Shown here piece by piece: positions 18,421-28,756 of a stretch of 56,050 nt of DNA. The translations under genes were made by a program, and so were the position numbers. The notes beneath the pieces were generated by a model, which worked only from the letters and a program-made list of their open reading frames with translations, searched no databases and had not been told where the DNA came from. The stretch's first letter is position 1; each line of letters starts with the position of its first letter. Location of the stretch: contig CALAMQ010000082.1 of the NCBI GenBank assembly GCA_937925815.1, positions 1 to 56,050 on the forward strand, written 5' to 3'. The stretch is from an uncultured Granulosicoccaceae bacterium. GTDB lineage: Bacteria; Pseudomonadota; Gammaproteobacteria; CALCKW01.

Positions 18421-18985
18421 GCTTGCAACGCGGCGGTCCGCACTCGATGGCCACGTGCCGGCCGATCACATCGGCGAACCCGGCGCGGTCGGTGTCAACC
18501 TGGCGGTGACACGCGAGGTGCAATTGTGGCAAGTGGCGGCCTGGCCTGACACCGTTGACGCTGTCGCGAAGGCTGTGGGTTCGGTCACCGGTGCACAGGC
18601 GCCCGGTCCGCGTCTGGCCATATCGGGACCTAACGCTGTGGCGCTGCGTGTCGAGCCGCTCAAGTGGTGGATCCTCAACGCTGAACCGCCAACGGTTGCC
18701 AGTGAGCAGGGTGCGGTGGTTGATCTTTCGCACGCTCGCACGCAGGTCACACTCAGTGGCCCGGCGGCTGCTGACTGCCTGATGCGGCACCTGCCGTTGG
18801 ACCTGCGGGAGGAGTCGTTCCCTGTGGGGTCGGTTGCGAGCACCGCGTTCCATCATGTCGGTGTCACGCTCTGGCGCAACGACGCTGGCATTGCGGTGTT
18901 TTTGCCACGTGGTTTTGCGTTGTCACTGTGGCAATTGTTGCTCGAGACGGCGGCACAGTTTGGCGCACGGGCGCAGATAGACTGA
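18413..18985 (+). CDS. soxG: Sarcosine oxidase gamma subunit
   Basis: Gamma subunit of sarcosine oxidase, 190 residues, also related to the GcvT fold. Recognisable parts are the middle ISGPNAVALRVEPLKWWIL and the GAVVDLSHARTQVTLSGPAA segment, typical of SoxG. The start ATG at 18413 is preceded by GGAGA eight bases upstream and overlaps the end of soxA by eight bases. A longer frame to 18296 lies within soxA and is not used. It closes the sox operon. Confidence 0.9.
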   Translation: MAELATRRSALDGHVPADHIGEPGAVGVNLAVTREVQLWQVAAWPDTVDAVAKAVGSVTGAQAPGPRLAISGPNAVALRVEPLKWWILNAEPPTVASEQGAVVDLSHARTQVTLSGPAAADCLMRHLPLDLREESFPVGSVASTAFHHVGVTLWRNDAGIAVFLPRGFALSLWQLLLETAAQFGARAQID

Positions 18986-19024
18986 GCACGCGTTCCATGC
19001 CGGTGCAGGCTACACTCGTCAGCC

Positions 19025-19558
19025 ATGCACACTCTGCTACTCAACCGCGACATCTATACCCAAGTGCTGCTGGAAAAGCTGCCAGCAGCACGGCGATTTG
19101 TGTGGATCGTCACCGCGGATATTAAAGACCTGCACCTTGATGTTGGGCACGGATTTGAGCCATTGCTCGGCGTGTTGGCGCGACTGGTTGAGCGCGGCGT
19201 GGGCGTGCGTTTGATTCACGCCAAGGAAGCGGGCCCACGGTTTCGCGCGCATTTTGATGACTACCCTGAGCTTTTCCGCTCAGACCATTTTGAGCGGATT
19301 ATGTGCCCGCGTGTACACACCAAAGCCATTGTGATTGATGGCGTTGGTGCCTTTGTTGGCTCGGCCAATCTGACCGGGGCGGGCCTTGGCGCAAAGGGCG
19401 AAAACAGTCGAAATTTCGAGGCTGGGTTCTGGTTTGATGATAAAGCGCAACTGGCGCAGTTGATGCGCTGGGTCGACAGCCTCTACCTCGGCGAGTGGTG
19501 TGCCAAGTGCAAGCGCCGCGATTATTGCCCAGACCCCATAGATGAGTTGCACTTGTGA
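19025..19558 (+). CDS. Single-HKD phospholipase D-like protein with a C-terminal Cys cluster
   Basis: A 177-residue PLD-superfamily protein with one HKD motif: HTKAIVIDGVGAFVGSANLTG (His, Lys, Asp) near residue 98. Single-motif members usually act as dimers on phosphodiester bonds of lipids or nucleic acids; the substrate is unknown. No signal peptide is present, so it is cytoplasmic. The C-terminal CAKCKRRDYC (C-x2-C-x5-C) could bind a metal. The stop codon overlaps the start of the DUF423 gene, so the two are translated together. Confidence 0.75.
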   Translation: MHTLLLNRDIYTQVLLEKLPAARRFVWIVTADIKDLHLDVGHGFEPLLGVLARLVERGVGVRLIHAKEAGPRFRAHFDDYPELFRSDHFERIMCPRVHTKAIVIDGVGAFVGSANLTGAGLGAKGENSRNFEAGFWFDDKAQLAQLMRWVDSLYLGEWCAKCKRRDYCPDPIDELHL

Positions 19559-19995
19559 TGGTGGGGCATCGGCTCGTCGATGTGGACTGGCTCATCTTTG
19601 CCGCTGCCGTGCTTGGTTTTGCCAGCGTGGCACTTGGCGCGTTTGGCGCGCACGCACTCGATGGCCGGTTGTCGCTAGAACAATTGGGTTGGTACCAAAC
19701 CGCGTCCCATTATCTGATGGTGCATTCAGTGGCCGCGCTCGCCTGTGGCGCACTGGCGTCGCGCCTTGGACGTCTGTGTTGGCTTGCGGGGATTTTGCTT
19801 TGTGCCGGGGTTGTCGTGTTCAGTGGCACCTTGTACGCGATGTCATTTGGCGCACCGCGCGGACTCGGCGCGGTGACACCGCTTGGCGGCGCCGCGATGC
19901 TCGGCGGCTGGTCGCTACTCGGTTGGTCGGCGGTGTGCCGCCCTTTGGCACGCCGTCCGACGGTTCGCCGCCCGACGGACCGCCGCCCTGACTGA
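19558..19995 (+). CDS. DUF423 small membrane protein
   Basis: A small inner-membrane protein of the DUF423 (YgdD-like) family, function unknown. About four membrane helices are visible, with the family patterns VALGAFGAHAL near residue 27 and YQTASHYLMVHSVA near residue 45. I start at ATG 19558 within the TGATG overlap with the PLD gene; a GTG one codon upstream is also possible. The C-terminus is odd: after the last helix comes a basic tail of RRPxxRRPxxRRP repeats encoded by a short tandem DNA repeat. Confidence 0.85.
   Translation: MVGHRLVDVDWLIFAAAVLGFASVALGAFGAHALDGRLSLEQLGWYQTASHYLMVHSVAALACGALASRLGRLCWLAGILLCAGVVVFSGTLYAMSFGAPRGLGAVTPLGGAAMLGGWSLLGWSAVCRPLARRPTVRRPTDRRPD
19951..19990 (+). 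repeat. Short tandem repeat in the DUF423 3' end
   Basis: About three copies of a 14-15-base unit (CGCCGYCCGACGGWY) lie end to end and encode the proline/arginine tail of the DUF423 protein. Units two and three are slightly diverged. Slippage at such a site could change tail length between strains. Confidence 0.6.
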
Positions 19996-20027
19996 GCGCC
20001 ACCGTGTGTGATGGCGCTCTCGCTTAT

Positions 20028-20852
20028 TTACTTGATGTAGGCGCGTGGCGAATCGCCGTGCACCCGCTTGAACGCCTTGTAAAAAGCCGACTCTGACGCA
20101 TAGCCCAAGTCGTGGGCGATAGCGGCAATGGTCTCTTCTTTGCGCTGTAGGCGCTCTGTTGCAAGCGTCATACGCCATTCCATCAAGTACTGCAGCGGTG
20201 GAATGCCCACTGTGCTTTTGAACTGGATGGCAAAGGCTGTCCGAGACAAGCCGGCGATGTCGGCAAGCTTGTCCAAGCCCCAGCCTTCAGAAGGCGCGTT
20301 GTGCATGGCTTCGATAGCCGGTGACAATTTGCGGTCTGCCAGAGCGGCCAAGTAGCGCTGTTGCAGTGATTTTTCAGCCATGATTTGGTTGAAAGCGTCG
20401 AGCAGAAAAATGTCCAACATACGGCCAGTGATTGCCGTTTTGCCAGCACTGTTGTCGTCCATTTCACTGAGCAGTCGCTGCAACATCGCATTGCGCATAA
20501 CCTGAGTCACAGGTGATTCATTACGCAATTTGATCAAATCGGGCATAGCTTGCATCAAGCGGTTACCCGGCTGTGAATGGCAACCTAGCGCGCCGTGAAG
20601 TATGCGTGCAGGCCGTCCGTCGTCTGTTGCGTTGCTCAGCGAGACAGTCGCCTGGCGCCGGGTGAAGCACACATCGCCACGGCCAAGTGCCGCTGTCTGA
20701 CCGGTGTCAGTGGTGATGTGTGCGATGCCGTGAATAACGCCAATCAATTGACATCCCGACTGGGATTTCTCAATAGAGAGGGTGTTTTCGGCTGTGTGTG
20801 TCAATCGTCCGTGAAGTCTTGAGACCTCGAAGATCTTGCTAATAACGTCCAT
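20028..20852 (-). CDS. AraC-family transcriptional regulator (cupin_6 + HTH)
   Basis: A 274-residue regulator. The N-terminal half is a cupin-like sensing domain (residues about 1-130, with GIAHITTDTG and ALGRGDVCFT). The C-terminal half is the two-helix-turn-helix DNA-binding domain of the AraC family, with LDKLADIAGLSRTAFAIQFK and IAAIAHDLGYASESAFYKAFKR followed by GDSPRAY. This cupin_6 group usually controls nearby redox or transport genes. Here the nearest divergent gene is mscL, 155 bp away, which is not an evident target. Confidence 0.88.
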   Translation of the reverse strand: MDVISKIFEVSRLHGRLTHTAENTLSIEKSQSGCQLIGVIHGIAHITTDTGQTAALGRGDVCFTRRQATVSLSNATDDGRPARILHGALGCHSQPGNRLMQAMPDLIKLRNESPVTQVMRNAMLQRLLSEMDDNSAGKTAITGRMLDIFLLDAFNQIMAEKSLQQRYLAALADRKLSPAIEAMHNAPSEGWGLDKLADIAGLSRTAFAIQFKSTVGIPPLQYLMEWRMTLATERLQRKEETIAAIAHDLGYASESAFYKAFKRVHGDSPRAYIK

Positions 20853-21007
20853 GCTATTGCAGTCTGGTAAGGTTGAGAGACAGGTACCGCAAATTCTAGG
20901 CCGTTGTTGCAGTATCCTGTCGCAGTCACGGTAGGTAGTCCGCGATTTTTTTGTTCTTTGGTTTTTAGGCCAGAGTGTTATTTCACGTTTGATTGAGGTT
21001 GTACTTC

Positions 21008-21424
21008 ATGTCCATGGTTCAAGAGTTCAAAGATTTCGCGATGCGCGGCAACGTTGTCGAGCTGGCAGTTGGTATTGTCATTGGTGCCGCATTTGGCAAA
21101 ATTGTCACAGCGTTTGTGGATCACATTATTATGCCGCTGGTGGGTTTGATGGCAGGTGGTGTGGACTTCACGAATCTGTTTTTCTCGCTCGATGGCTCAG
21201 AACACGCAAGTCTGGCTGCGGCACAAGAAGCCGGCGCCGCCGTGCTTGGTTACGGCGCCTTTATTCAAAGCATGGTTGATTTCCTCATCGTCGCTTTTGC
21301 CATTTTCATGGCTGTTAAAGCGATTAACTCGATGAAGAAAGACGACGAAGTCGAAGAAGAAGCGCCAGCAGAAGATCCGCAGCTCGTCTTGTTGCGTGAG
21401 ATCCGCGATAACTTGCAAAAGTAA
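21008..21424 (+). CDS. mscL: Large-conductance mechanosensitive channel
   Basis: MscL opens under membrane tension and releases solutes during osmotic downshock. The protein (138 residues) shows the N-terminal amphipathic helix and pore helix FKDFAMRGNVVELAVGIVIGAAFGKIV, a periplasmic loop, the second helix (VDFLIVAFAIFMAVKAIN) and the C-terminal bundle ending LLREIRDNLQK. The ATG at 21008 sits nine bases after GAGG; the frame is open to 20993 but the family begins at MSMVQEFKDF. The gene is followed by its own strong terminator. Confidence 0.96.
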   Translation: MSMVQEFKDFAMRGNVVELAVGIVIGAAFGKIVTAFVDHIIMPLVGLMAGGVDFTNLFFSLDGSEHASLAAAQEAGAAVLGYGAFIQSMVDFLIVAFAIFMAVKAINSMKKDDEVEEEAPAEDPQLVLLREIRDNLQK

Positions 21425-21431
21425 TCGGGCG

Positions 21432-22250
21432 TCAGTTGAGAGCGCTCTCGCCAGGCGGTGAGGGCGCTTTTTTTATGTCAAACAAAAATTTGTTTGTGTG
21501 TTCCGACCAGTCACGACCTTGGTCACAGGCGCTCCAAAAAGCGCTGGCGTTGGAGACATGGCGGCCGGCGAGGTGTGTGACACCGAGTGGTTCCAGGCAA
21601 CGCGGTGCGAGGGGCACGCTTGGGCCGAGGAGGACAAAGCGGGTGCATTGCTGAGCGGCATCTCGCATGACCGCGAGCGAGTCGTTGAGTAAAACGGTCG
21701 CCGTGCACAGGACGGTATCGCAATGGTGCAAGGTGCTGTGGTCTGGTCCGACAAGCACGTCCTGACTCGATTGCCAGTATTGACGGTCTCGCTCGACGCA
21801 GTGCACAGAGTGGCCCGCTCGCACGAGTATCGGCACAAGCGGCGCGAAATACCCCACCATGCCGATACGCTGTGGCGTGTCGAAATGCACCACAGTCTCT
21901 GGCGCACTTTCAAAATGGGGTAAATATGCACCGAGTTGTCGGTTGTACAGCGCATTGATCACGGCGAGTGTGTGCGGTACGTCGGCGTCGGTCGCTGCGC
22001 CGATGGCCTGCAGCAAGGCGTGCAACGTGGCTGTATTGGGTGCTGGTGATGCCGCTGCGAGGGTCTGTTGCTTTGCGTGTGCCAAGCCAGGCACACCGCC
22101 TTCTAGCCGTGCGATCACAAACTGTTGATGAAAAGCACGTTCGCCAGTTGGTGTGTCCGGCTGGTAAAAGCGTTGAAGTGTCGCGGGTAGGTCTTGCAGG
22201 GTTGATAGCGCGTGTTCGACCAGAGTGTCGAACACGCTTCTGAAGGCCAA
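21432..22250 (-). CDS. DUF364-like Rossmann-fold protein
   Basis: A 272-residue protein resembling the DUF364 family (putative heavy-metal or cofactor chelation proteins, function not settled). Seen in the sequence: an N-terminal alpha/beta region, then PQRIGMVGYFAPLVPILVRAG near residue 126, CDTVLCTATVLLNDSL near residue 177 and FVLLGPSVPLAPRCLEPLGVTHLAG near residue 208, which are the conserved blocks of this family. Its last 18 codons run through the mscL terminator hairpin, so the tail SPPGESALN is encoded by terminator DNA. lpd ends 8 bp upstream on the same strand, so this gene may be the last of the suc operon. Confidence 0.7.
   Translation of the reverse strand: MAFRSVFDTLVEHALSTLQDLPATLQRFYQPDTPTGERAFHQQFVIARLEGGVPGLAHAKQQTLAAASPAPNTATLHALLQAIGAATDADVPHTLAVINALYNRQLGAYLPHFESAPETVVHFDTPQRIGMVGYFAPLVPILVRAGHSVHCVERDRQYWQSSQDVLVGPDHSTLHHCDTVLCTATVLLNDSLAVMRDAAQQCTRFVLLGPSVPLAPRCLEPLGVTHLAGRHVSNASAFWSACDQGRDWSEHTNKFLFDIKKAPSPPGESALN
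21441..21474 (+). terminator. mscL rho-independent terminator
   Basis: A 12-bp stem (AGCGCTCTCGCC at 21441-21452 with GGTGAGGGCGCT at 21457-21468, two G-T wobbles), a four-base loop AGGC, then a run of seven T. It begins 16 bases after the mscL stop. It lies inside the 3' end of the converging DUF364 gene. Confidence 0.9.
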
Positions 22251-22258
22251 CGCCCTGC

Positions 22259-23701
<1,443 letters not shown>

Positions 23702-23752
23702 TCATGGGGTTCGCCGCGCGTCGTGCGCGGCGGTGATCTGAACTGCGTGATC

Positions 23753-24976
23753 TTAGATGTCGAGCAGAATCTTCGCGGGTTCCTCGACCATCTCGCAAAT
23801 GCTCTTGAGAAAGGTCACGGCGCCCTGTCCGTCGATGATGCGGTGGTCGTATGACAGCGCGAGGTACATCATTGGACGGATGACGACTTCGCCGTTGATC
23901 GCAACAGGGCGAGGCTTGGTTGCGTGCATCCCGAGGATGGCGCTCTGCGGCGGATTGAGGATCGGTGTCGAGAGCAGTGAACCGAACACGCCACCGTTTG
24001 AGATGGTAAAGGTGCCACCGGTCATCTCTTCAATGCTGAGCTTGCCGTCACGTGCGCGGCCGGCGTAGTCGCCGATGTTGGCTTCAATTTCCGCGAGGGA
24101 CATTTGTTCGGCGTTACGCAGCACTGGCACCACCAGGCCTCGGTTCGAGGAGACCGCAACGCCGACGTCACAGAAGTTGTGGTAGACAATGTCGTTGCCG
24201 TCGATGGAGGCGTTGACGTCGGGGTAGCGTTTGAGCGCTTCTGTCGCCGCTTTGACAAAGATCGACATGAAGCCAAGCTTCACGCCGTGTGACTTCTCGA
24301 ACTGATCTTTGTGCGCGCCGCGAAGGGTCATGAACGGTTGCATGTCCACTTCGTTAAAAGTGGTGAGCATCGCCGTGCTTTGTTTGGCGTACATCAGGCG
24401 CTCGGCAATGCGCGCACGCAGGCGGGTCATTGGCACGCGTTTCTGGGCACGTTCTTCGTCTGGAACCGCAATGGCACCGGCGGTCGGTACCGCTGGGGCT
24501 TCGACAGCGGGTGTCGGTGCCGCAGCTGCAGGTGCCTTGCTTGCAGGTTTTGAATTGACGTGAGCTGTGACGTCTTCAGGCAGGATGCGACCGTTCTTGC
24601 CGCTGCCAGTGATGTCGCCGGCACTCAATCCGTGTTGGCTCATCAGCTGTCGAGCCTCGGGGCCGGCTTGGGCGTCGTCACTGTTGGTGTCAGCGCTCGC
24701 CGCTGGGGCTGCCGCCGGTGCGGAAGCTGCCGCTGCGGCGCCTGCTTCGACCGTGCCGAGAAGCTGGCCTGCGGTGACTACAGCGCCTTCGTCTTCAGAA
24801 ATGCTGGCCAGTACGCCGTCGACCGGCGACGGGACTTCGAGCACCACTTTGTCGGTTTCGATATCGACTAGCACCTCATCCCGGGTGACGGCGTCACCGG
24901 CTTTCTTGTGCCAGTTGATGACGGTGGCGTCAGCGACCGACTCGGGGAGCGTTGGGACGTTGATTTCGGTACTCAT
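23753..24976 (-). CDS. sucB: Dihydrolipoyllysine succinyltransferase (E2)
   Basis: E2 core of the 2-oxoglutarate dehydrogenase complex. An N-terminal lipoyl domain holds the modified lysine in [12 protein letters not shown] (about residue 43). An Ala-rich linker follows, then the E1/E3-binding domain ([23 protein letters not shown], broken here after about 23 residues by the linker), a second Ala/Pro linker, and the catalytic domain ending with the active-site pattern [13 protein letters not shown]. The protein is 407 residues. It lies between sucA and lpd with 48- and 60-bp gaps, so all three are one transcription unit. Confidence 0.96.
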   Translation of the reverse strand: MSTEINVPTLPESVADATVINWHKKAGDAVTRDEVLVDIETDKVVLEVPSPVDGVLASISEDEGAVVTAGQLLGTVEAGAAAAASAPAAAPAASADTNSDDAQAGPEARQLMSQHGLSAGDITGSGKNGRILPEDVTAHVNSKPASKAPAAAAPTPAVEAPAVPTAGAIAVPDEERAQKRVPMTRLRARIAERLMYAKQSTAMLTTFNEVDMQPFMTLRGAHKDQFEKSHGVKLGFMSIFVKAATEALKRYPDVNASIDGNDIVYHNFCDVGVAVSSNRGLVVPVLRNAEQMSLAEIEANIGDYAGRARDGKLSIEEMTGGTFTISNGGVFGSLLSTPILNPPQSAILGMHATKPRPVAINGEVVIRPMMYLALSYDHRIIDGQGAVTFLKSICEMVEEPAKILLDI

Positions 24977-25024
24977 GGTCTGCTTACCTGCTGTTCTGAG
25001 TTCGGTTGGTAATTCAGTGCGGGA

Positions 25025-27868
25025 TTAACCTGCACTGCAATCGCCGATGAGCGCTTGCTCGACCAGCTCGCGTTGTTGAATTGCGTGGACGCTGGCATAG
25101 CCAACGGCCGGGGACGGTGAGGGTGCTCGACCGGCGTAGCCCAGTTGCTGGCCGGGTTTGAGTACGCGCTCGATGCGGTGACGCGTGGCGCGCCATGCGC
25201 CTTGGTTACGCGGCTCCTCTTGGCACCACACCACGTTTTTAGCGTTTGGATACTGCGTGATGGCGGCGTCAACTTCTTTGTAGGGGAAGGGGTAGAGCTG
25301 CTCGACGCGCACGATGGCGACGTTCTCAAGCGATTGTTCCCGCCGCGCTTCGAGCAGGTCGTAGAAGACCTTGCCGGCGCAGAGCAGTACGCGGTCCACT
25401 TTGTCTGTGGACGGCGTGTCCGGGTCATTGATGACCGGCTGGAATTGGCCATCACTGAGTTCGTCGAGTGTGGAGACAGCCAGGCGGTGTCGCAGCAGAC
25501 TCTTGGGCGTGAAAACAATCAGCGGACGACGCAGCGGCCGCACCATCTGCTGACGTAGCATGTGGAAGCACTGTGCTGGGGTCGACGGCATCATGATTTG
25601 CATGTTGTCTTCGGCGCAGAGTTGTAAAAAGCGCTCGACTCTGGCCGAGCTGTGCTCTGGGCCCTGTCCTTCGTAACCGTGTGGCAGCAGCAGAGTCAGG
25701 CCGCACAGGCGTCCCCACTTGGCTTCGCCAGAGGAGATGAATTGGTCAATCACCATCTGCGCGCCATTGGCGAAGTCGCCAAATTGCGCTTCCCAGATCA
25801 CGAGCGTTTGCGGGTCGTGGGTTGCGTAGCCGTACTCGAAGGCCATGACAGCCTCTTCCGAGAGCACCGAGTCGATGACCAGGAAGCGGGGCTCGTTGTG
25901 GCCGAGGTTGCGCAGCGGCACGTAGGTGCTGCCGTCAACCTGACTGTGCAGCACGGCGTGGCGGTGAAAAAAGGTGCCCCGACCGCAATCTTGTCCTGTT
26001 ATACGCACGCGGTAGTCGTCGTTGGCGAGCGTGGCGTAGGCGAGATTTTCGGCGTAGCCCCAGTCCATCGGGATTGCGCCCGCTGTCATTTTGCGTCGGT
26101 CGTCGTAAATCTTGGCGACACGTGGGTGCAATTTGTGGCCGTCGGGCACCGTCGTCATGGCTTCGCCAAGACGCTTGAGGGTGTTGGAATCAACTGAGGT
26201 ATCAGCGGGCGTGCGCCAGTCGGTGATGCCGACATAGGGTGACCAGTCGACGGTGAGGCCGGATTTTTTCGACATCGAATTGTCTTCGATCCACGGCGCG
26301 ACTGTGTCGCCACGGTCCATCGCGTCGCGGAAAGCGGTAACCCGTGCGTCGCCTTCGCCCGCGTTGATCGCGCCGTCTTGCTCGAGTTGCTCAGCGTAGA
26401 GCTTGCGCGTGGTCGGCAAGCTGCGAATGACTTTGTACATCTCGGGTTGGGTCGCGGAGGGCTCGTCCGCCTCGTTGTGTCCGTGGCGGCGATAGCAGAC
26501 GAGGTCAATGACCACGTCTTTCTTGAATTGCATGCGGAAGTCCAGCGCCAACTGAGTGATGAACAACACCGCTTCCGGGTCGTCGCCGTTGACGTGAAAA
26601 ATCGGCGCGTTGATCATTTTCGCAACGTCGGTGCAGTACTCAGTTGAGCGTGCATCTTCGAGGTTGGAGGTGGTGAATCCGATCTGGTTGTTGACCACAA
26701 TGTGGACGGTGCCTTTGGTCGAGTAGCCACGCGACTCGGCCATGTTGAACGTTTCCATGACCACGCCCTGGCCCGCAAAGGCGGCGTCGCCGTGGACGAC
26801 CACCGGCACCACGTGATCACCCTGGGTGTCGCCGTGGTTGTCTTGGCGCGAGCGTGTGCTGCCCTCGACCACCGGAGACACAATTTCCAAGTGCGACGGG
26901 TTGAACGCGAGTGTCAGGTGCATGCCCTGATCGTTGTCCATGCGCAAATCGGACGAGAATCCCATGTGGTATTTGACGTCACCGGCGCTCAGGGACTCGT
27001 TCTTTTTACCTTCGAATTCTGAAAAGAGGTCCGCTGGGTTCTTGCCCAGAATGTTGACCAGTACGTTCAAGCGACCGCGATGCGACATCCCGACCACAAG
27101 CTCTTTCACGCCGTCGTCGCCAGCGCGGCGCACCAGCTCGGTCAGGATCACGATCAGGCTCTCGCCGCCTTCGAGCGAAAACCGCTTTTGCCCGACGTAC
27201 TTTGAATGCAGGTACTTCTCAAGTCCCTCGGCGGCGGTCAGGCGGTCGAGCAGCCAAGATTTCTGCTCGGCGCTGAAGGCCGGTTTTCCGCTGACGGGTT
27301 CTACGCGTTGCAACAACCACTCTTTTTGGGTGGTGTGGTCGACGTACATGAATTCGTAACCGACGCTGCTGCAGTAGGTGTTTTCAAGGTGATCGATGAT
27401 TTGCGACAGCGTGGCCTCTTCGAGTCCGTACAGCGCTGGCGTGGAGAACGTGGTGTCGTAGTCGGCCGCTGACAGGCCGTACTCGTGCAGTTCCATCTCG
27501 CGCACGTTGTCGTGCTTTTTGCGGTTGCGGCTCAGCGGGTCGATGGCCGCGAGTTGGTGGCCGCGCACGCGGTAGGCGTTGATTAGCTGTGTCACGCCAA
27601 TTTGTTTGTGCGCGTGATTCAGCCCTTCTGATGAGATGGAGCTGGCCGGACGGCGACCGCTGTGGCGCGCGAGGTTGGTGAAATGCGCGCGGACATCGGA
27701 GTGCGGCACATCGCGTCCGCTGCCCTCGACGATGGGGAGCTTGTCAAAGTACTCGCGCCAGCTCGGCTCAACCGAGTTGGGGTCACGCAGGTAATTTTCG
27801 TACTGCTGCTCTAGCCATGCGGCATTGCCGCCTGCTAGCAGTGACGTACTCTGCAGTGCCTTGAGCAT
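25025..27868 (-). CDS. sucA: 2-oxoglutarate dehydrogenase E1
   Basis: Thiamine-diphosphate-dependent E1 component, which decarboxylates 2-oxoglutarate and loads succinyl on E2 in the TCA cycle. It starts with the typical peripheral segment (AAWLEQQYENYLRDPNSVEPSWREYF is spread over residues 18-43). Later come GMSHRGRLNVLVN near residue 265, the cofactor-binding VHGDAAFAGQG near residue 360, and the C-terminal transketolase-like part with FEYGYA and VWCQEEPRNQGAW. It has 947 residues, close to E. coli SucA (933). It is the first gene of sucA-sucB-lpd. No succinate dehydrogenase or sucCD genes are in the window. Confidence 0.96.
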   Translation of the reverse strand: MLKALQSTSLLAGGNAAWLEQQYENYLRDPNSVEPSWREYFDKLPIVEGSGRDVPHSDVRAHFTNLARHSGRRPASSISSEGLNHAHKQIGVTQLINAYRVRGHQLAAIDPLSRNRKKHDNVREMELHEYGLSAADYDTTFSTPALYGLEEATLSQIIDHLENTYCSSVGYEFMYVDHTTQKEWLLQRVEPVSGKPAFSAEQKSWLLDRLTAAEGLEKYLHSKYVGQKRFSLEGGESLIVILTELVRRAGDDGVKELVVGMSHRGRLNVLVNILGKNPADLFSEFEGKKNESLSAGDVKYHMGFSSDLRMDNDQGMHLTLAFNPSHLEIVSPVVEGSTRSRQDNHGDTQGDHVVPVVVHGDAAFAGQGVVMETFNMAESRGYSTKGTVHIVVNNQIGFTTSNLEDARSTEYCTDVAKMINAPIFHVNGDDPEAVLFITQLALDFRMQFKKDVVIDLVCYRRHGHNEADEPSATQPEMYKVIRSLPTTRKLYAEQLEQDGAINAGEGDARVTAFRDAMDRGDTVAPWIEDNSMSKKSGLTVDWSPYVGITDWRTPADTSVDSNTLKRLGEAMTTVPDGHKLHPRVAKIYDDRRKMTAGAIPMDWGYAENLAYATLANDDYRVRITGQDCGRGTFFHRHAVLHSQVDGSTYVPLRNLGHNEPRFLVIDSVLSEEAVMAFEYGYATHDPQTLVIWEAQFGDFANGAQMVIDQFISSGEAKWGRLCGLTLLLPHGYEGQGPEHSSARVERFLQLCAEDNMQIMMPSTPAQCFHMLRQQMVRPLRRPLIVFTPKSLLRHRLAVSTLDELSDGQFQPVINDPDTPSTDKVDRVLLCAGKVFYDLLEARREQSLENVAIVRVEQLYPFPYKEVDAAITQYPNAKNVVWCQEEPRNQGAWRATRHRIERVLKPGQQLGYAGRAPSPSPAVGYASVHAIQQRELVEQALIGDCSAG

Positions 27869-28264
27869 TCTCTTTTCCTCGTCAGGCTATTTGGTTGTGG
27901 CGATGCCAGCATGCAGTGTGCGTGCGGCAAGGGGTGTATTAGAGGTGTGCGTGCCTGCGGCGGCAAAACGGGTCTGTCGGTTGTGGCCGAGCCCGCGAAG
28001 CACGCCAGATGGGTATCTGACGTGGTCGTGCCTCAAGTCTCGTACAATCTTCGTGCCTAAAGGCGGACAGGAGTCGCCGCAGCGGCAGCACGGCGCAGCC
28101 AGTGCTCGGCGTGTGACGGCGTCATCGAGGCAAAAACACGTTGTGCGCAGAGACACCGCAGGACGCTGCAGTGTCGTTGAAGGGGCCCAGGCATGTGCCA
28201 GGGTTGTAAGCACGTTCTTGTCCTCGATTCGCGCAACACAGTGGTTTGGGCAGCGCGGGTGTCA
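27869..28264. other. Intergenic region upstream of sucA
   Basis: About 400 bp between sucA and the end of the gene at 28265, both on the minus strand. I see no supported gene here. It should hold the suc promoter. I found no confident -35/-10 pair, terminator or operator in it by eye. Confidence 0.4.
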
Positions 28265-28756
28265 TCACCAGCGTTCCCGGTCCCACCTTTCGGGGTGCGC
28301 CCAGTCATTGGCGTTGAGCCAATCCGGCGCTTGCTTGTAGTCAATGATACTGTACTTGTACCAAAATCGTGCCGCTGTTTTGCCCTTTTCTGACGCCGCT
28401 GGTTTCAAGCCCAGCGCCAAACTGTCGGCGCGGTTGAACTCGACAACGCCGCCGGGAGTCGCGCCGATCAATACATACCGACACAGTTGATCTCTGAGAG
28501 TTGCAAGCTGCTGTTCAAGTATGCGTTTTTCGCCCCACGCTTGTAAATCAGACATAATACCTAGGTCAAAGCGTCCGGCTAGGCTGAGCGTTGCGATGTC
28601 CGTGGTGGCTTCGAGGCAGGTGATCTGCACCGTTGGGTTGTGCGCTGTGAGGGCATCTGCGTGCTGGTGGGCTGCCTCACCGAGCAGCAGCACGCGTTTG
28701 AGTGGGCCCGCGTTTAAGCTCGCTTCTAGCAGTGCGGGCGGCAGGTCTTTGTTCAC
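28265..28756 (-). CDS. Small Rossmann-like conserved protein (DUF6231-like)
   Basis: A 163-residue protein that resembles the gammaproteobacterial DUF6231 family; function unknown. Its plan is a short alpha/beta domain, with strand LKRVLLLGEAAHQHADAL near residue 20, FDLGIMSDLQAW in the middle, LCRYVLIGATPGGVVEFN, and a C-terminal part rich in Trp and Tyr (WYKYSIIDYKQAPDWLNANDW). It looks like a degenerate methyltransferase-type fold, but this is only an impression. I start at GTG 28756, which overlaps the stop of the DUF1461 gene (GTGA); the frame is open to a TTG at 28792. It is the last of three coupled genes. Confidence 0.65.
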   Translation of the reverse strand: MNKDLPPALLEASLNAGPLKRVLLLGEAAHQHADALTAHNPTVQITCLEATTDIATLSLAGRFDLGIMSDLQAWGEKRILEQQLATLRDQLCRYVLIGATPGGVVEFNRADSLALGLKPAASEKGKTAARFWYKYSIIDYKQAPDWLNANDWAHPERWDRERW

